Below are positions 1-6,623 of a stretch of 8,940 nucleotides of DNA, one piece after another. Source of the stretch: an uncultured Bacillota bacterium (lineage in GTDB: Bacteria; Bacillota; Clostridia; Oscillospirales; Oscillospiraceae); assembly GCA_947383275.1 (NCBI GenBank), contig CANDCW010000094.1, positions 1 through 8,940 on the forward strand, in the 5' to 3' direction. Numbering within the stretch: position 1 is the first letter of the stretch; each line of letters begins with the position of its first letter. Below the pieces are notes generated by a model. The model was not told where the DNA came from and ran no database searches. It was given only the letters and a program-made list of their open reading frames with translations. The position numbers were made by a program, and so were the translations under genes.

Positions 1-134
1 TCCTCGTCCTTGAACATGCGGATTCCCCCGCTGGACCGCTCCACAAAGGGCAGCAGACCCTCCTTGTCGTAATAGCGCAGGGTGGACGGGGCCACATTCA
101 GCTTTTGGGCCATCTCTCCAATGGTATAAAACAT
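1..134 (-). CDS. MerR-family transcriptional regulator, N-terminal part (runs off left edge)
   Basis: Only the first 44 codons are in the window. They encode the DNA-binding end of a MerR-type activator: a helix-turn-helix beginning MFYTIGEMAQKLNV, then the family hallmark STLRYYDKEGLLP and the wing segment with SGGIRMF. The start at 134 is ATG, preceded by GGGAGAG six bases upstream. MerR proteins bind as dimers to a dyad in a promoter with an over-long 19-20 base spacer and untwist it when the effector binds. Exactly such a site lies in the adjacent spacer (160-179), so the protein probably controls the divergent reductase gene and perhaps itself. The effector-binding C-terminal half is outside the window, so the signal is unknown. 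The reductase neighbour makes aldehydes, carbonyl electrophiles or redox stress plausible, as for AdhR/NmlR-like members, but this is inference. Confidence 0.9.
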   Translation of the reverse strand, partial: MFYTIGEMAQKLNVAPSTLRYYDKEGLLPFVERSSGGIRMFKDE

Positions 135-156
135 GGCAATCTCTCCCAAAAAAGTC

Positions 157-187
157 TTGACTTGAAGTTGGCTTCAAGTTGTATAAT
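157..187 (+). promoter_or_regulatory. MerR-type promoter for the aldo/keto reductase gene (19-bp spacer)
   Basis: The -35 box TTGACT is at 157-162 and a perfect -10 box TATAAT is at 182-187, separated by 19 bases instead of the usual 17. The long spacer is the signature of promoters activated by DNA distortion by MerR-family proteins. Predicted transcription start is near 194, giving a leader of about 60 bases before the ATG at 255. Confidence 0.85.
160..179. promoter_or_regulatory. MerR-family operator, perfect dyad
   Basis: ACTTGAAG (160-167) and CTTCAAGT (172-179) are perfect 8-base inverted arms around a TTGG centre. The dyad sits between the -35 and -10 boxes of the reductase promoter, as expected for a MerR-family activator. 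It also lies inside the predicted 5' leader of the MerR gene itself, so bound protein could act as a roadblock to its own transcription. The binding protein is inferred to be the adjacent MerR gene product. Confidence 0.85.
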
Positions 188-207
188 CTTACTATACTTA
201 CAGCGCC

Positions 208-236
208 ATTATAGCGCTCCCAGCCTCATTCGTCAA
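208..236 (-). promoter_or_regulatory. Promoter for the MerR gene, facing the reductase promoter
   Basis: Read on the minus strand, TTGACG (plus positions 231-236) and a perfect TATAAT (208-213) are separated by 17 bases, a near-consensus housekeeping promoter. Predicted start is near 201, about 67 bases before the MerR start codon. The promoter points toward, and its transcript runs through, the operator and the reductase promoter. Confidence 0.75.
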
Positions 237-254
237 TGGAAAGGATGTCTACTT

Positions 255-1388
255 ATGATTTACAAGCAGTTCCAGAACCTTAAGCTGTCCGCCCTGGGCT
301 TCGGCTGCATGCGCCTGCCCACAGTGGACGGAAACGACGCCAACGTCAACGAGGAGGAAGCCGCCAAGCTCATTGCCCGGGCCATGGAGGCCGGCGTTAA
401 CTACTACGACACCGCCTGGGGCTACCACGCCGGCAGCTCCGAGACCGTCATGGGCCGTATCCTGAAGGAGTACCCCCGGGACAGCTTCTATCTGGCCGAC
501 AAATTCCCCGGCTATGACCTGTCCAACATGGACAAGGTGGAGGAAATTTTTGACCGGCAGCTGGAAAAGTGCCAGGTGGACCACTTCGACTTCTACCTCT
601 TCCACAACATCTGCGAGATGAACATCGACGCCTATCTGGACCCTAAGTTTCATATCTACGACTCCCTCATGGCCCGAAAAAAAGCAGGGCAGATCAAGCA
701 CCTGGGCTTCTCCGCCCACGGCGACCTGAATACCATGAAGCGCTTCCTGGACGCCTACGGCAAGGATATGGAGTTCTGCCAGATTCAGCTCAACTGGCTG
801 GACTGGGGCTTTCAGGACGCCAAGGGCAAGGTGGCGCTGCTTCAGGAGCGGAACATTCCGGTTTGGGTGATGGAGCCCCTCCGGGGCGGCAAGCTGGCTA
901 AGCTGGCCGATGAATACGCCGAGAAACTAAAGCAGCTGCGTCCGGACGAGAGCATCCCCGCCTGGTCCTTCCGCTTCCTTCAGTCCCTGCCCGCCGCGAC
1001 AGTCATCCTGTCGGGCATGTCTTCCATGGACCAGGTAGAGGACAACCTGAAAACCTTCCAGGAGGACAAGTCCCTGTCTGGCTCAGAGCGGAAGATCCTG
1101 CTGGATATTGCCAACAGCATGACCGCGCGGACCAGCGTCCCCTGCACTGCCTGCCGGTACTGCACCACCCACTGCCCCCAAGGGCTGGACATCCCCATGC
1201 TTTTGGAGCTGTACAACGAACACTCCTTTACCGGGGGCGGCTTCATCGCCCCCATGCGCATAGCCCAGCTGCCCGATGAAAAAAAGCCCTCCGCCTGTGT
1301 GGGCTGCCGCAGCTGTGAGTCGGTCTGTCCCCAGCAGATTAAAATTTCCGAGGCCCTTGCCAGCTTTGCCGCCAAGCTGGGTGGATAA
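255..1388 (+). CDS. Aldo/keto reductase with C-terminal double [4Fe-4S] ferredoxin-type domain
   Basis: This 377-residue protein belongs to the predicted aldo/keto reductases with an iron-sulfur tail (COG1453 type). Residues 1-285 form the TIM-barrel reductase, with the expected catalytic tetrad visible as D52, Y57 (DTAWGY), K83 (ADKFPG) and H117 (LFHN). The tail carries two CxxCxxCxxxCP motifs, C297/C300/C303/C307 and C348/C351/C354/C358, each able to hold a [4Fe-4S] cluster, so electrons may pass between ferredoxin-like partners and the active site. The substrate is unknown. The frame is open back to 105, but an upstream start would lie before the -10 box and be read through the promoter. 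The ATG at 255 has AAGGA nine bases upstream and starts at the usual barrel entrance, so it is chosen. The gene is monocistronic: a MerR-type promoter precedes it and a strong hairpin follows. Family assignment is firm; physiology is not. Confidence 0.93.
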   Translation: MIYKQFQNLKLSALGFGCMRLPTVDGNDANVNEEEAAKLIARAMEAGVNYYDTAWGYHAGSSETVMGRILKEYPRDSFYLADKFPGYDLSNMDKVEEIFDRQLEKCQVDHFDFYLFHNICEMNIDAYLDPKFHIYDSLMARKKAGQIKHLGFSAHGDLNTMKRFLDAYGKDMEFCQIQLNWLDWGFQDAKGKVALLQERNIPVWVMEPLRGGKLAKLADEYAEKLKQLRPDESIPAWSFRFLQSLPAATVILSGMSSMDQVEDNLKTFQEDKSLSGSERKILLDIANSMTARTSVPCTACRYCTTHCPQGLDIPMLLELYNEHSFTGGGFIAPMRIAQLPDEKKPSACVGCRSCESVCPQQIKISEALASFAAKLGG

Positions 1389-1394
1389 CGAGCT

Positions 1395-1431
1395 AACAAG
1401 GCCGGGTACACAAGCTGTACCCGGCCTTGTT
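1395..1431. terminator. Hairpin terminator between convergent genes
   Basis: AACAAGGCCGGGTACA (1395-1410) and its exact complement (1416-1431) form a 16-bp perfect stem with a five-base loop, CAAGC. It begins seven bases after the reductase stop. On the plus strand the 3' side ends in TTGTTTAATAT, a modest T-run. On the minus strand there is no T-run, and the stem touches the TAA stop codon of the ROK gene (1431-1433). It probably terminates the reductase message, and it may end the ROK message less efficiently or protect its 3' end. Confidence 0.8.
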
Positions 1432-2534
1432 TAATATGTCTGAAGAAAGTCTTCTATAAACCGCAGAGCCGTCCCCGCGCAGACGCTGTGGGACCCGAAG
1501 CGGTCCAGCTGAAGGAAAAAGCCGTCCCCCTCAAAGAGGGTCTTTTCCCCCAGATCCCAGTATAATTCCGGAAGCAGCCCCTCCAGATGGGGGGACAGTT
1601 CTCCACCCAGCACAATATCGCAGTCGAAGCAGACGCGCAGGTTGGCCAGCGTGTCGGTAAGGTGGCCCCGGTACTCCTCCCACACAGCGGCAGCCTCTCC
1701 ATCTCCCCCCTGAAGCCGGGTAAAAAATTCGTCCAGGGTGATCCCCAGGTCATCGCTGAGCCGCGAGGTGGAACAGTATGCCTCCACGCAGCCACGCCGC
1801 CCGCAGCTGCACAGCCGCCCATTGGGGACAAGGCGCATATGGCCGAACTCGCCGCTCCGGCCGTGGTCCCCCATGTACTGCTGGTCCCCCTGGAGAATGG
1901 CGCCTCCTACCCCCCGGTCCAGCGACAGGTAAATGGCGCTGCTCTTTTCCCGGTTGGCCCAGCAGGCAGCGTAGCCGCTGGAGTTGGGCGAATTCTCAAT
2001 AAAAACGGGATAGCGGGAGAAATGACAGTAAATTTCTTCCAAAGGGATGTCCCACAGATCCAGCGTAGGGGACATCACCAGCCGCCCCGCTGCCTGATCT
2101 ATAACGGCGGGGATGACGATTCCAATCCCCAGCAGCCGGTCCCGGTCCAAGCCACAGCTGTCGATAAATTCCTCCAGGCATTGCAATATCTTCTGATAGT
2201 ACCCCGGCGTATGGGAAAAGGGGATGGACAGCTCTCGAAACCCCAGCTCCTGGGCGCAAATGTCAATGGCCAGCAGCTGAGCCTGATCGTCCCGGAGAAA
2301 GACGCCCAGCGCCACCCGCCCCTGGGGCGCTATTACATAAGTCCCGCCCTCCGCAGTGGAAATCATCCCCTCTTCCAGCAGGCCGGCCAGGCTCCGTTCC
2401 ACCGCAGGCAGGCCGAGGGACAGCGCCTCCGCCAGTTCTTCGCTGGTTGCCGGCTGGCTGTTGTTATAGAGATATTGATAGATATATCGGCGGTTTGTCT
2501 GCCGCTGCACCGCTTCTGTCATCATTGGCTCCAC
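1431..2534 (-). CDS. ROK-family (NagC/XylR-like) transcriptional regulator
   Basis: This 367-residue protein has an N-terminal winged helix-turn-helix (about residues 10-70) and a ROK sugar-sensing domain (about 75-365). The ROK signature is clear: GEFGH at 228-232 followed by the zinc ligands C242, C244 and C249 in CSCGRRGCVE. Kinase function seems lost. The phosphate-binding DxGxT near residue 90 reads AIDICAQ, and the catalytic Asp of the usual ENDAN is replaced in ENSPNS (180-185). It is therefore best read as a regulator that binds a sugar or sugar phosphate; the ligand and targets are unknown. The start is GTG at 2534, with AGGGAG nine bases upstream lying inside the last codons of rpoN; two ATGs 9 and 12 bases further in are worse placed. 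Only five bases separate it from the rpoN stop, so the two genes are probably cotranscribed and translationally coupled. Confidence 0.9.
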   Translation of the reverse strand: MEPMMTEAVQRQTNRRYIYQYLYNNSQPATSEELAEALSLGLPAVERSLAGLLEEGMISTAEGGTYVIAPQGRVALGVFLRDDQAQLLAIDICAQELGFRELSIPFSHTPGYYQKILQCLEEFIDSCGLDRDRLLGIGIVIPAVIDQAAGRLVMSPTLDLWDIPLEEIYCHFSRYPVFIENSPNSSGYAACWANREKSSAIYLSLDRGVGGAILQGDQQYMGDHGRSGEFGHMRLVPNGRLCSCGRRGCVEAYCSTSRLSDDLGITLDEFFTRLQGGDGEAAAVWEEYRGHLTDTLANLRVCFDCDIVLGGELSPHLEGLLPELYWDLGEKTLFEGDGFFLQLDRFGSHSVCAGTALRFIEDFLQTY

Positions 2535-2539
2535 AGCTT

Positions 2540-3892
2540 TCAGCTCCCTTTTTTTCGTCCTGAGGCGCCGGGAATTCCCAATTCCTCCCGGTATTTTGCC
2601 ACTGTGCGCCGGGAAATGGGACAGCCCTCCTTAGCCATCCGCTCAGACATTCGCTGATCGGACAGCGGCTTAGTTTTGTCCTCCCCATCAATCAACCGCA
2701 GCAGCAGCTTGCGGGCCGCCGTCCCGCTTATCCCCTCCCCCGCCCCGGCGGAGCGGCTGAAAAACCAGCTCAGGGGGTAGAGGCCGTGGACGCACTGGAG
2801 GTACTTCTCCCGCACCGCCCGGCTCACGGTGGATTCATGTAGGCCCAGCTCCTGCGCAACCTCTGTCATCCGCAAGGGGACCAGCGCCTCCGGACCGGAA
2901 TGGAAAAAGCTGTGCTGCCGCTCCACAATCACCTGGGCGCACCGCAGCAGGGTACTCCCCCGCTGCCCCACTGCCCAAAGCACATGTTCCGTCTGACGCA
3001 GCTTCTCAGTCAGGTAATCCCGTACTTCCTTATCCTCTGTCTTTTCCAATAAATTTCGATAGTAGCGGCTCACCCGGAAGGGCGGACGCTCCCCCCGGAC
3101 AGGCCGGACCGTCAGATGTCCCTCAACCTCTTCCACCGTCAGGTCGGGCTGAATATAAAAAACCTGCTCTGTCCGCTGAAAGACCGCTCCCGGCCTGGGA
3201 TCCAGCTCTCGGATGATCCGCCTGGCCTCCTCCACCTGAGCCGCCGTGATATTCAGCTTGGCTGCGATAGCCCGGTCGTGGCGGCGCGCCAGCGCTTCCA
3301 GATGGTCCCGGATGATAGCGATGGCGGGGCCGGTCTCGCCAATGCGCTCCAACTGGAGCGCCAAGCACTCCGACAGCTCTGACGCCCCCACGCCCGCCGG
3401 CTCCATGGTTTTCAACAGTGCCAGCGCCTCCTCCAGCCTGGGCAGAGGGATGGCCCCGTGGCTGGCCAGCTCCTCCAGAGGCGTACGCAGGTACCCGTCG
3501 TCGTCCAGGCAGTAGATCAGGTAGCGCACCAGCCGGGCCACATCCTCCGCCAGCCTGCGGCGATCCAGCTGGCGGGACAAAAAACTGACCAGGGTCTCCT
3601 CCAGCCCCCCGCTGGTTCCGACACGGGCCAGCGGGTCCAGCTCCTCGTCACTGAACTGCTGATAGAACCAGTTCTGCCGGTCGTTATCCTCCAGCCAGCG
3701 CAGACGCCCCAGCAGATCGTCCCGTTCCTCCGATTGGGAGACGGGAGCTGGCTCCTCCAGCTCCACTAAAGGATTTTCCTGGGCCAAATCCCGGACATAG
3801 CGCTCCAGCTCCAATGTGCTCAGCCGCAGCAGCTCAACACTATATAACTGTCTTTGGCTCAATTTCTGTGATTGGGTCTGCTGCAGTTCCAT
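2540..3892 (-). CDS. rpoN: RNA polymerase sigma-54 factor
   Basis: The 450-residue protein is sigma-54, slightly shorter than the 477 residues of the E. coli protein. It starts with the glutamine- and leucine-rich activator-responsive region I (about 1-48, with LSTLELERYV and AQENPLVELEE), then a short acidic region II, a core-binding domain (about 80-300), a helix-turn-helix (342-360, with HESTVSR), and the RpoN box ISRRTVAKYREELGI at 426-440 that reads the -24 element. The frame extends upstream to 4105, but the ATG at 3892 has AGGGAGG eight bases ahead and begins where the family begins, so it is preferred. It needs an AAA+ enhancer-binding activator; none is in the window, nor do I see a -24/-12 promoter. 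It has its own promoter (3924-3952) and is followed five bases later by the ROK gene. Confidence 0.95.
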   Translation of the reverse strand: MELQQTQSQKLSQRQLYSVELLRLSTLELERYVRDLAQENPLVELEEPAPVSQSEERDDLLGRLRWLEDNDRQNWFYQQFSDEELDPLARVGTSGGLEETLVSFLSRQLDRRRLAEDVARLVRYLIYCLDDDGYLRTPLEELASHGAIPLPRLEEALALLKTMEPAGVGASELSECLALQLERIGETGPAIAIIRDHLEALARRHDRAIAAKLNITAAQVEEARRIIRELDPRPGAVFQRTEQVFYIQPDLTVEEVEGHLTVRPVRGERPPFRVSRYYRNLLEKTEDKEVRDYLTEKLRQTEHVLWAVGQRGSTLLRCAQVIVERQHSFFHSGPEALVPLRMTEVAQELGLHESTVSRAVREKYLQCVHGLYPLSWFFSRSAGAGEGISGTAARKLLLRLIDGEDKTKPLSDQRMSERMAKEGCPISRRTVAKYREELGIPGASGRKKGS

Positions 3893-3923
3893 GGGTACAG
3901 CCTCCCTCATTTCTTTTTCTTTC

Positions 3924-3952
3924 AGTTTAGGACGGAAGCGGAAAAAAGTCAA
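3924..3952 (-). promoter_or_regulatory. Candidate promoter for rpoN
   Basis: In the 115-base gap after the protease gene, the minus strand reads TTGACT (plus 3947-3952), 17 bases, then TAAACT (3924-3929). The -35 box is near consensus and the -10 box is fair. Predicted start is near 3917, about 25 bases before the rpoN start codon. The spacer contains a T-run that could help open or bend the DNA. No hairpin terminator for the protease gene is apparent in the gap, so some read-through into rpoN is possible. Confidence 0.6.
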
Positions 3953-4007
3953 GAATAAAGCGAAATTAGAGCTGGCCGCCTCCCGTAAACCTATCCTTAA
4001 TATCGGA

Positions 4008-6344
4008 TTACGTTCCTGTTCCGGGAATGGGCTGCGTCCAGTAACTTTGATTGTACAGATCGGTGAAGCGGTAGGTAGCCCGGACCGTCCCCTCCAGAGG
4101 GACATCGGTAATTGTCAACCCATCTTCTCCAACGGTCAACCCATCGCCTAGGAGGTAGCTGTCCTGATACTGTCCGTCCTTACCGTAGTAGTCGCAGAGG
4201 AACAACAGCTCATCGCCCTCCTGAAGGGCAGCACCGCTCTTGGCAATGGTCTCGGTCTCGCCCTCCGAATAAACGGCCCGGATACCGGCCACATAGCCGT
4301 AGGGATTGGCGTCATCAAAGGTGAGCAGCAGCTCGGAGCGCTGGCCGTTGTGGAGAACGGGCACATAGCCGGTGATGGCGTAGTGGTCTCCGTCATCCAC
4401 AGTGGAGGTGTGGTAGTAGGCCACCGGCTGACCGTTGATGGCGGGCCAGCTCCCGTCCCACACCCCAATCAGATCGCCGTTCTCGTTGAATTCAAAAACA
4501 TTGTCCAATCCCAGATCAATGTAACCTGCTCCGTCATCGTAGAATACATTCAGGTCCAGGTTCTGCACCAGGGACCACTGCTCCTCGCTGAGGCGGACAA
4601 TCGGAACGCCATCCTCCCCGGTGCTCCAAACCCCATTTTCCTCCCAGGTAAAGCGGTGCTCCGACACATACTGGGCCGTCTCCTCCAAATCCAGGGAGCG
4701 GTCGCTGAACATGCCGCTTCCCATTGCCGCGCTGAGCAGCTGGGAGATGTCCCCCAGATCCACACCGGAGCCCAGCATCCCCGTCAGCGCCCCCAGCGGG
4801 CTGCCGGTCCCCGAGCTGCCCTGCTGGCCGGCGGTCTTCATATCGGAAAACGCCTGAATGCAGCGGATGTAGTCGCTGTCCATCCCCACCGCCTGGTAGG
4901 AGCGCACCGCGTTGTTTACCGCGGAGCTGTTGTTCCGGTAGGGGAAGTAGATCGACACGCCGTAAGCGTTGGTCATATTAGAAGAGGTGCGATTGTATTT
5001 TACCGCGCTGAGCAGCGCGTCGGACAGGCCGGCCGCCTCCTTTGTGCCCAGATTTTTGGCCAGGTGGACCAGGTCCACATGGTCGATCTTGCTGGACTGA
5101 GCAAATTCCCGGGTATTGCTCCGCGCATTGGAAACCGCCTGATACTCCTTGTTGACAATCATCCGGCTGGCCGCTTTAGAGAAGTTATTGAGGTTGTCCG
5201 GCAGGGTTTCCTCCAGCTCAGCCAGATCAATGACCGACAGAGTTGTCAGCTGGCCCGCGCACTTCTGGGCACACACGTCCACAAAGTCATCGGCAATCTT
5301 TTTCCCCAGTTCAATGGTTGGCATGGAGGGGTTCTTGCCAAAGCTGGTAAGCCAGTTGGTGTAGTACCAGCCCACGCCAGGTTCAGTCTCCTCCGAGGCA
5401 ATGAGGTAGTCGGCGTGTTTGGTGAGCATCAGGGCGTTTTCCGCCGTGGCCATCAGGCAGGCGTCAAAGCCGATAAAGTCGAACGTCACCCCTGCGCGGG
5501 TAAGCGCCTGGTCAATGCCCGACAACCCCATGGAGCCGCTCTGGGCAAACTTTTCGTCGTAACCATAGCCGCTGATGGAGCCGCCGCCGTGGTCCCACAG
5601 AATCAGCTCATACCGGCTGGCGGGGAACGCTTCCTTACAGTACTGAATAAACCCGGCCAAAACCATCGGGTCCGTCATGGGTACAGCCCCCAGGTCCTTT
5701 TCCAGGCAGACCGTGCCTCCGTCCCTGATCTGCCAGATCTGGTTGACGGAGCTGCTCACCTGATTGTTCTTCCAGCCCTTGCAGCCGCCGGTGTAGACCA
5801 ACAGGTTGATATTTTTCCCCAGATCGGCGGCTAACATTTCCTGAAGGTCAGAAGTGCCCATCCCTGCACGGGACTCCAAATCGGTGCCGCACATATAAAC
5901 CATGATCGTGGCCGTATCCCGGCCATTCCCCAGCAGCTTAACCCGCTTGTCCCGGGCAGCGGGGTCCACCGAGGCGTTAAGCCTGCCGGTGTTGGCCTCC
6001 CCCTGCCATCCGCTGGAGACGCTGCCGCCCCCCAGGCTGCTCATCAGGGCGCTGACGTTCAGGCCGGTGCCGGACGGCTGGGACGGCCCCCCGGCCGGTC
6101 CCCCCAGTATAGCCATCAGGCCGCTCCCGCCCCCGCCCAGCAGCAGGGCAATCAGCAGGATTATCAGCTTGGGGCCCCCTACGACACGCCCGCCTGAGGC
6201 ACGGGTACCGGAGCCTCCGCTCCCGCCGCCTGCGTCTCTGGGGACGCCTACCGGGCCTGTGCCCAGCCCCTCGCCCTGTTTCTCCACCCGTTTTGCCGCG
6301 CCGGTGACATTCTTCTCCCGGCCTCTTGGTCTCTGTCTGTCCAT
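4008..6344 (-). CDS. Clostripain-family (peptidase C11) cysteine protease, membrane-anchored
   Basis: This 778-residue protein has a basic, glycine-rich N-terminal tail (1-57) and one hydrophobic segment (about 60-80, LIILLIALLLG) best read as an uncleaved anchor. A Gly/Ser/Pro linker (81-135) follows, then a C11 catalytic domain from about 142 to 500. The catalytic dyad is visible as H252 in LWDHGGG and C296 in GFDACLMA, and IMVYMCGTDLE (147-157) is the usual first strand and loop. Family members cut after Arg or Lys and are often self-processed and calcium-dependent; neither property can be read here. Residues 545-778 form an extra, apparently beta-rich C-terminal region I do not recognise. 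The anchor implies the catalytic part lies outside the cell. The ATG at 6344 has AAAGGAAG 12 bases upstream, a rather long spacing, but no better start is in frame. It has its own promoter and diverges from the DUF512 gene. Its substrates are unknown. Confidence 0.9.
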   Translation of the reverse strand: MDRQRPRGREKNVTGAAKRVEKQGEGLGTGPVGVPRDAGGGSGGSGTRASGGRVVGGPKLIILLIALLLGGGGSGLMAILGGPAGGPSQPSGTGLNVSALMSSLGGGSVSSGWQGEANTGRLNASVDPAARDKRVKLLGNGRDTATIMVYMCGTDLESRAGMGTSDLQEMLAADLGKNINLLVYTGGCKGWKNNQVSSSVNQIWQIRDGGTVCLEKDLGAVPMTDPMVLAGFIQYCKEAFPASRYELILWDHGGGSISGYGYDEKFAQSGSMGLSGIDQALTRAGVTFDFIGFDACLMATAENALMLTKHADYLIASEETEPGVGWYYTNWLTSFGKNPSMPTIELGKKIADDFVDVCAQKCAGQLTTLSVIDLAELEETLPDNLNNFSKAASRMIVNKEYQAVSNARSNTREFAQSSKIDHVDLVHLAKNLGTKEAAGLSDALLSAVKYNRTSSNMTNAYGVSIYFPYRNNSSAVNNAVRSYQAVGMDSDYIRCIQAFSDMKTAGQQGSSGTGSPLGALTGMLGSGVDLGDISQLLSAAMGSGMFSDRSLDLEETAQYVSEHRFTWEENGVWSTGEDGVPIVRLSEEQWSLVQNLDLNVFYDDGAGYIDLGLDNVFEFNENGDLIGVWDGSWPAINGQPVAYYHTSTVDDGDHYAITGYVPVLHNGQRSELLLTFDDANPYGYVAGIRAVYSEGETETIAKSGAALQEGDELLFLCDYYGKDGQYQDSYLLGDGLTVGEDGLTITDVPLEGTVRATYRFTDLYNQSYWTQPIPGTGT

Positions 6345-6387
6345 ATTCTCGGTTCACTTCCTTTTTGGAATTGAAATAATTCATGTC

Positions 6388-6416
6388 ATTATACCTGGAA
6401 ACACAGGAAAAAGCAA
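6388..6416 (-). promoter_or_regulatory. Promoter for the clostripain-family gene
   Basis: On the minus strand TTGCTT (plus 6411-6416) and a perfect TATAAT (6388-6393) are 17 bases apart. Predicted start is near 6381, giving a leader of about 37 bases. Small AT-rich inverted repeats overlap the predicted start (GAATT/AATTC at 6368-6382), but they are too short to call an operator. Confidence 0.75.
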
Positions 6417-6519
6417 CCTACAGCCAGCATAAAACTCCCTTATCATCCGGCGCTTTGCTTCCCCATTTTTATCAGTCCCTTTGGCCGGATGGCTAAACGC
6501 CCAATCCCCCCTTGCCCTC

Positions 6520-6548
6520 TTGCAATCCCCGCACATTTATAGTAAAAT
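6520..6548 (+). promoter_or_regulatory. Candidate promoter for the DUF512-der operon
   Basis: TTGCAA (6520-6525), a 17-base spacer and TAAAAT (6543-6548) form a good housekeeping-type promoter, followed by an AT-rich stretch. Predicted start is near 6555, leaving a leader of about 69 bases before the ATG at 6624. No other convincing promoter was found before der, so it probably serves both genes. Confidence 0.65.
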
Positions 6549-6623
6549 AAAACGATATTGAAATTTTCCGTTTTTTCCCTCCGCTCTGCGGGGAAGAAGG
6601 ATACGCGGAAGGGAGGCGCTTCC

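Noticed and set aside
105..254. In-frame N-terminal extension of the aldo/keto reductase
   Set aside because: It overlaps the MerR gene start, the operator and the promoter. The predicted transcript begins near 194, and the ATG at 255 has its own ribosome site.
1587..2657. Open frame (356 codons) on the plus strand, antisense to the ROK gene and the rpoN 3' end
   Set aside because: The composition is that of a shadow frame, with no domain and no promoter. It crosses two well-supported genes.
3893..4105. N-terminal extension of RpoN upstream of 3892
   Set aside because: It overlaps the end of the protease gene and does not resemble sigma-54. The ATG at 3892 has AGGGAGG at ideal spacing.
4350..5834. 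Long open frame (494 codons) on the plus strand, antisense to the clostripain-family gene
   Set aside because: It has no recognisable family motif or ribosome site, and it lies opposite a clear catalytic domain with H252 and C296. Long antisense frames are expected in GC-rich coding DNA.
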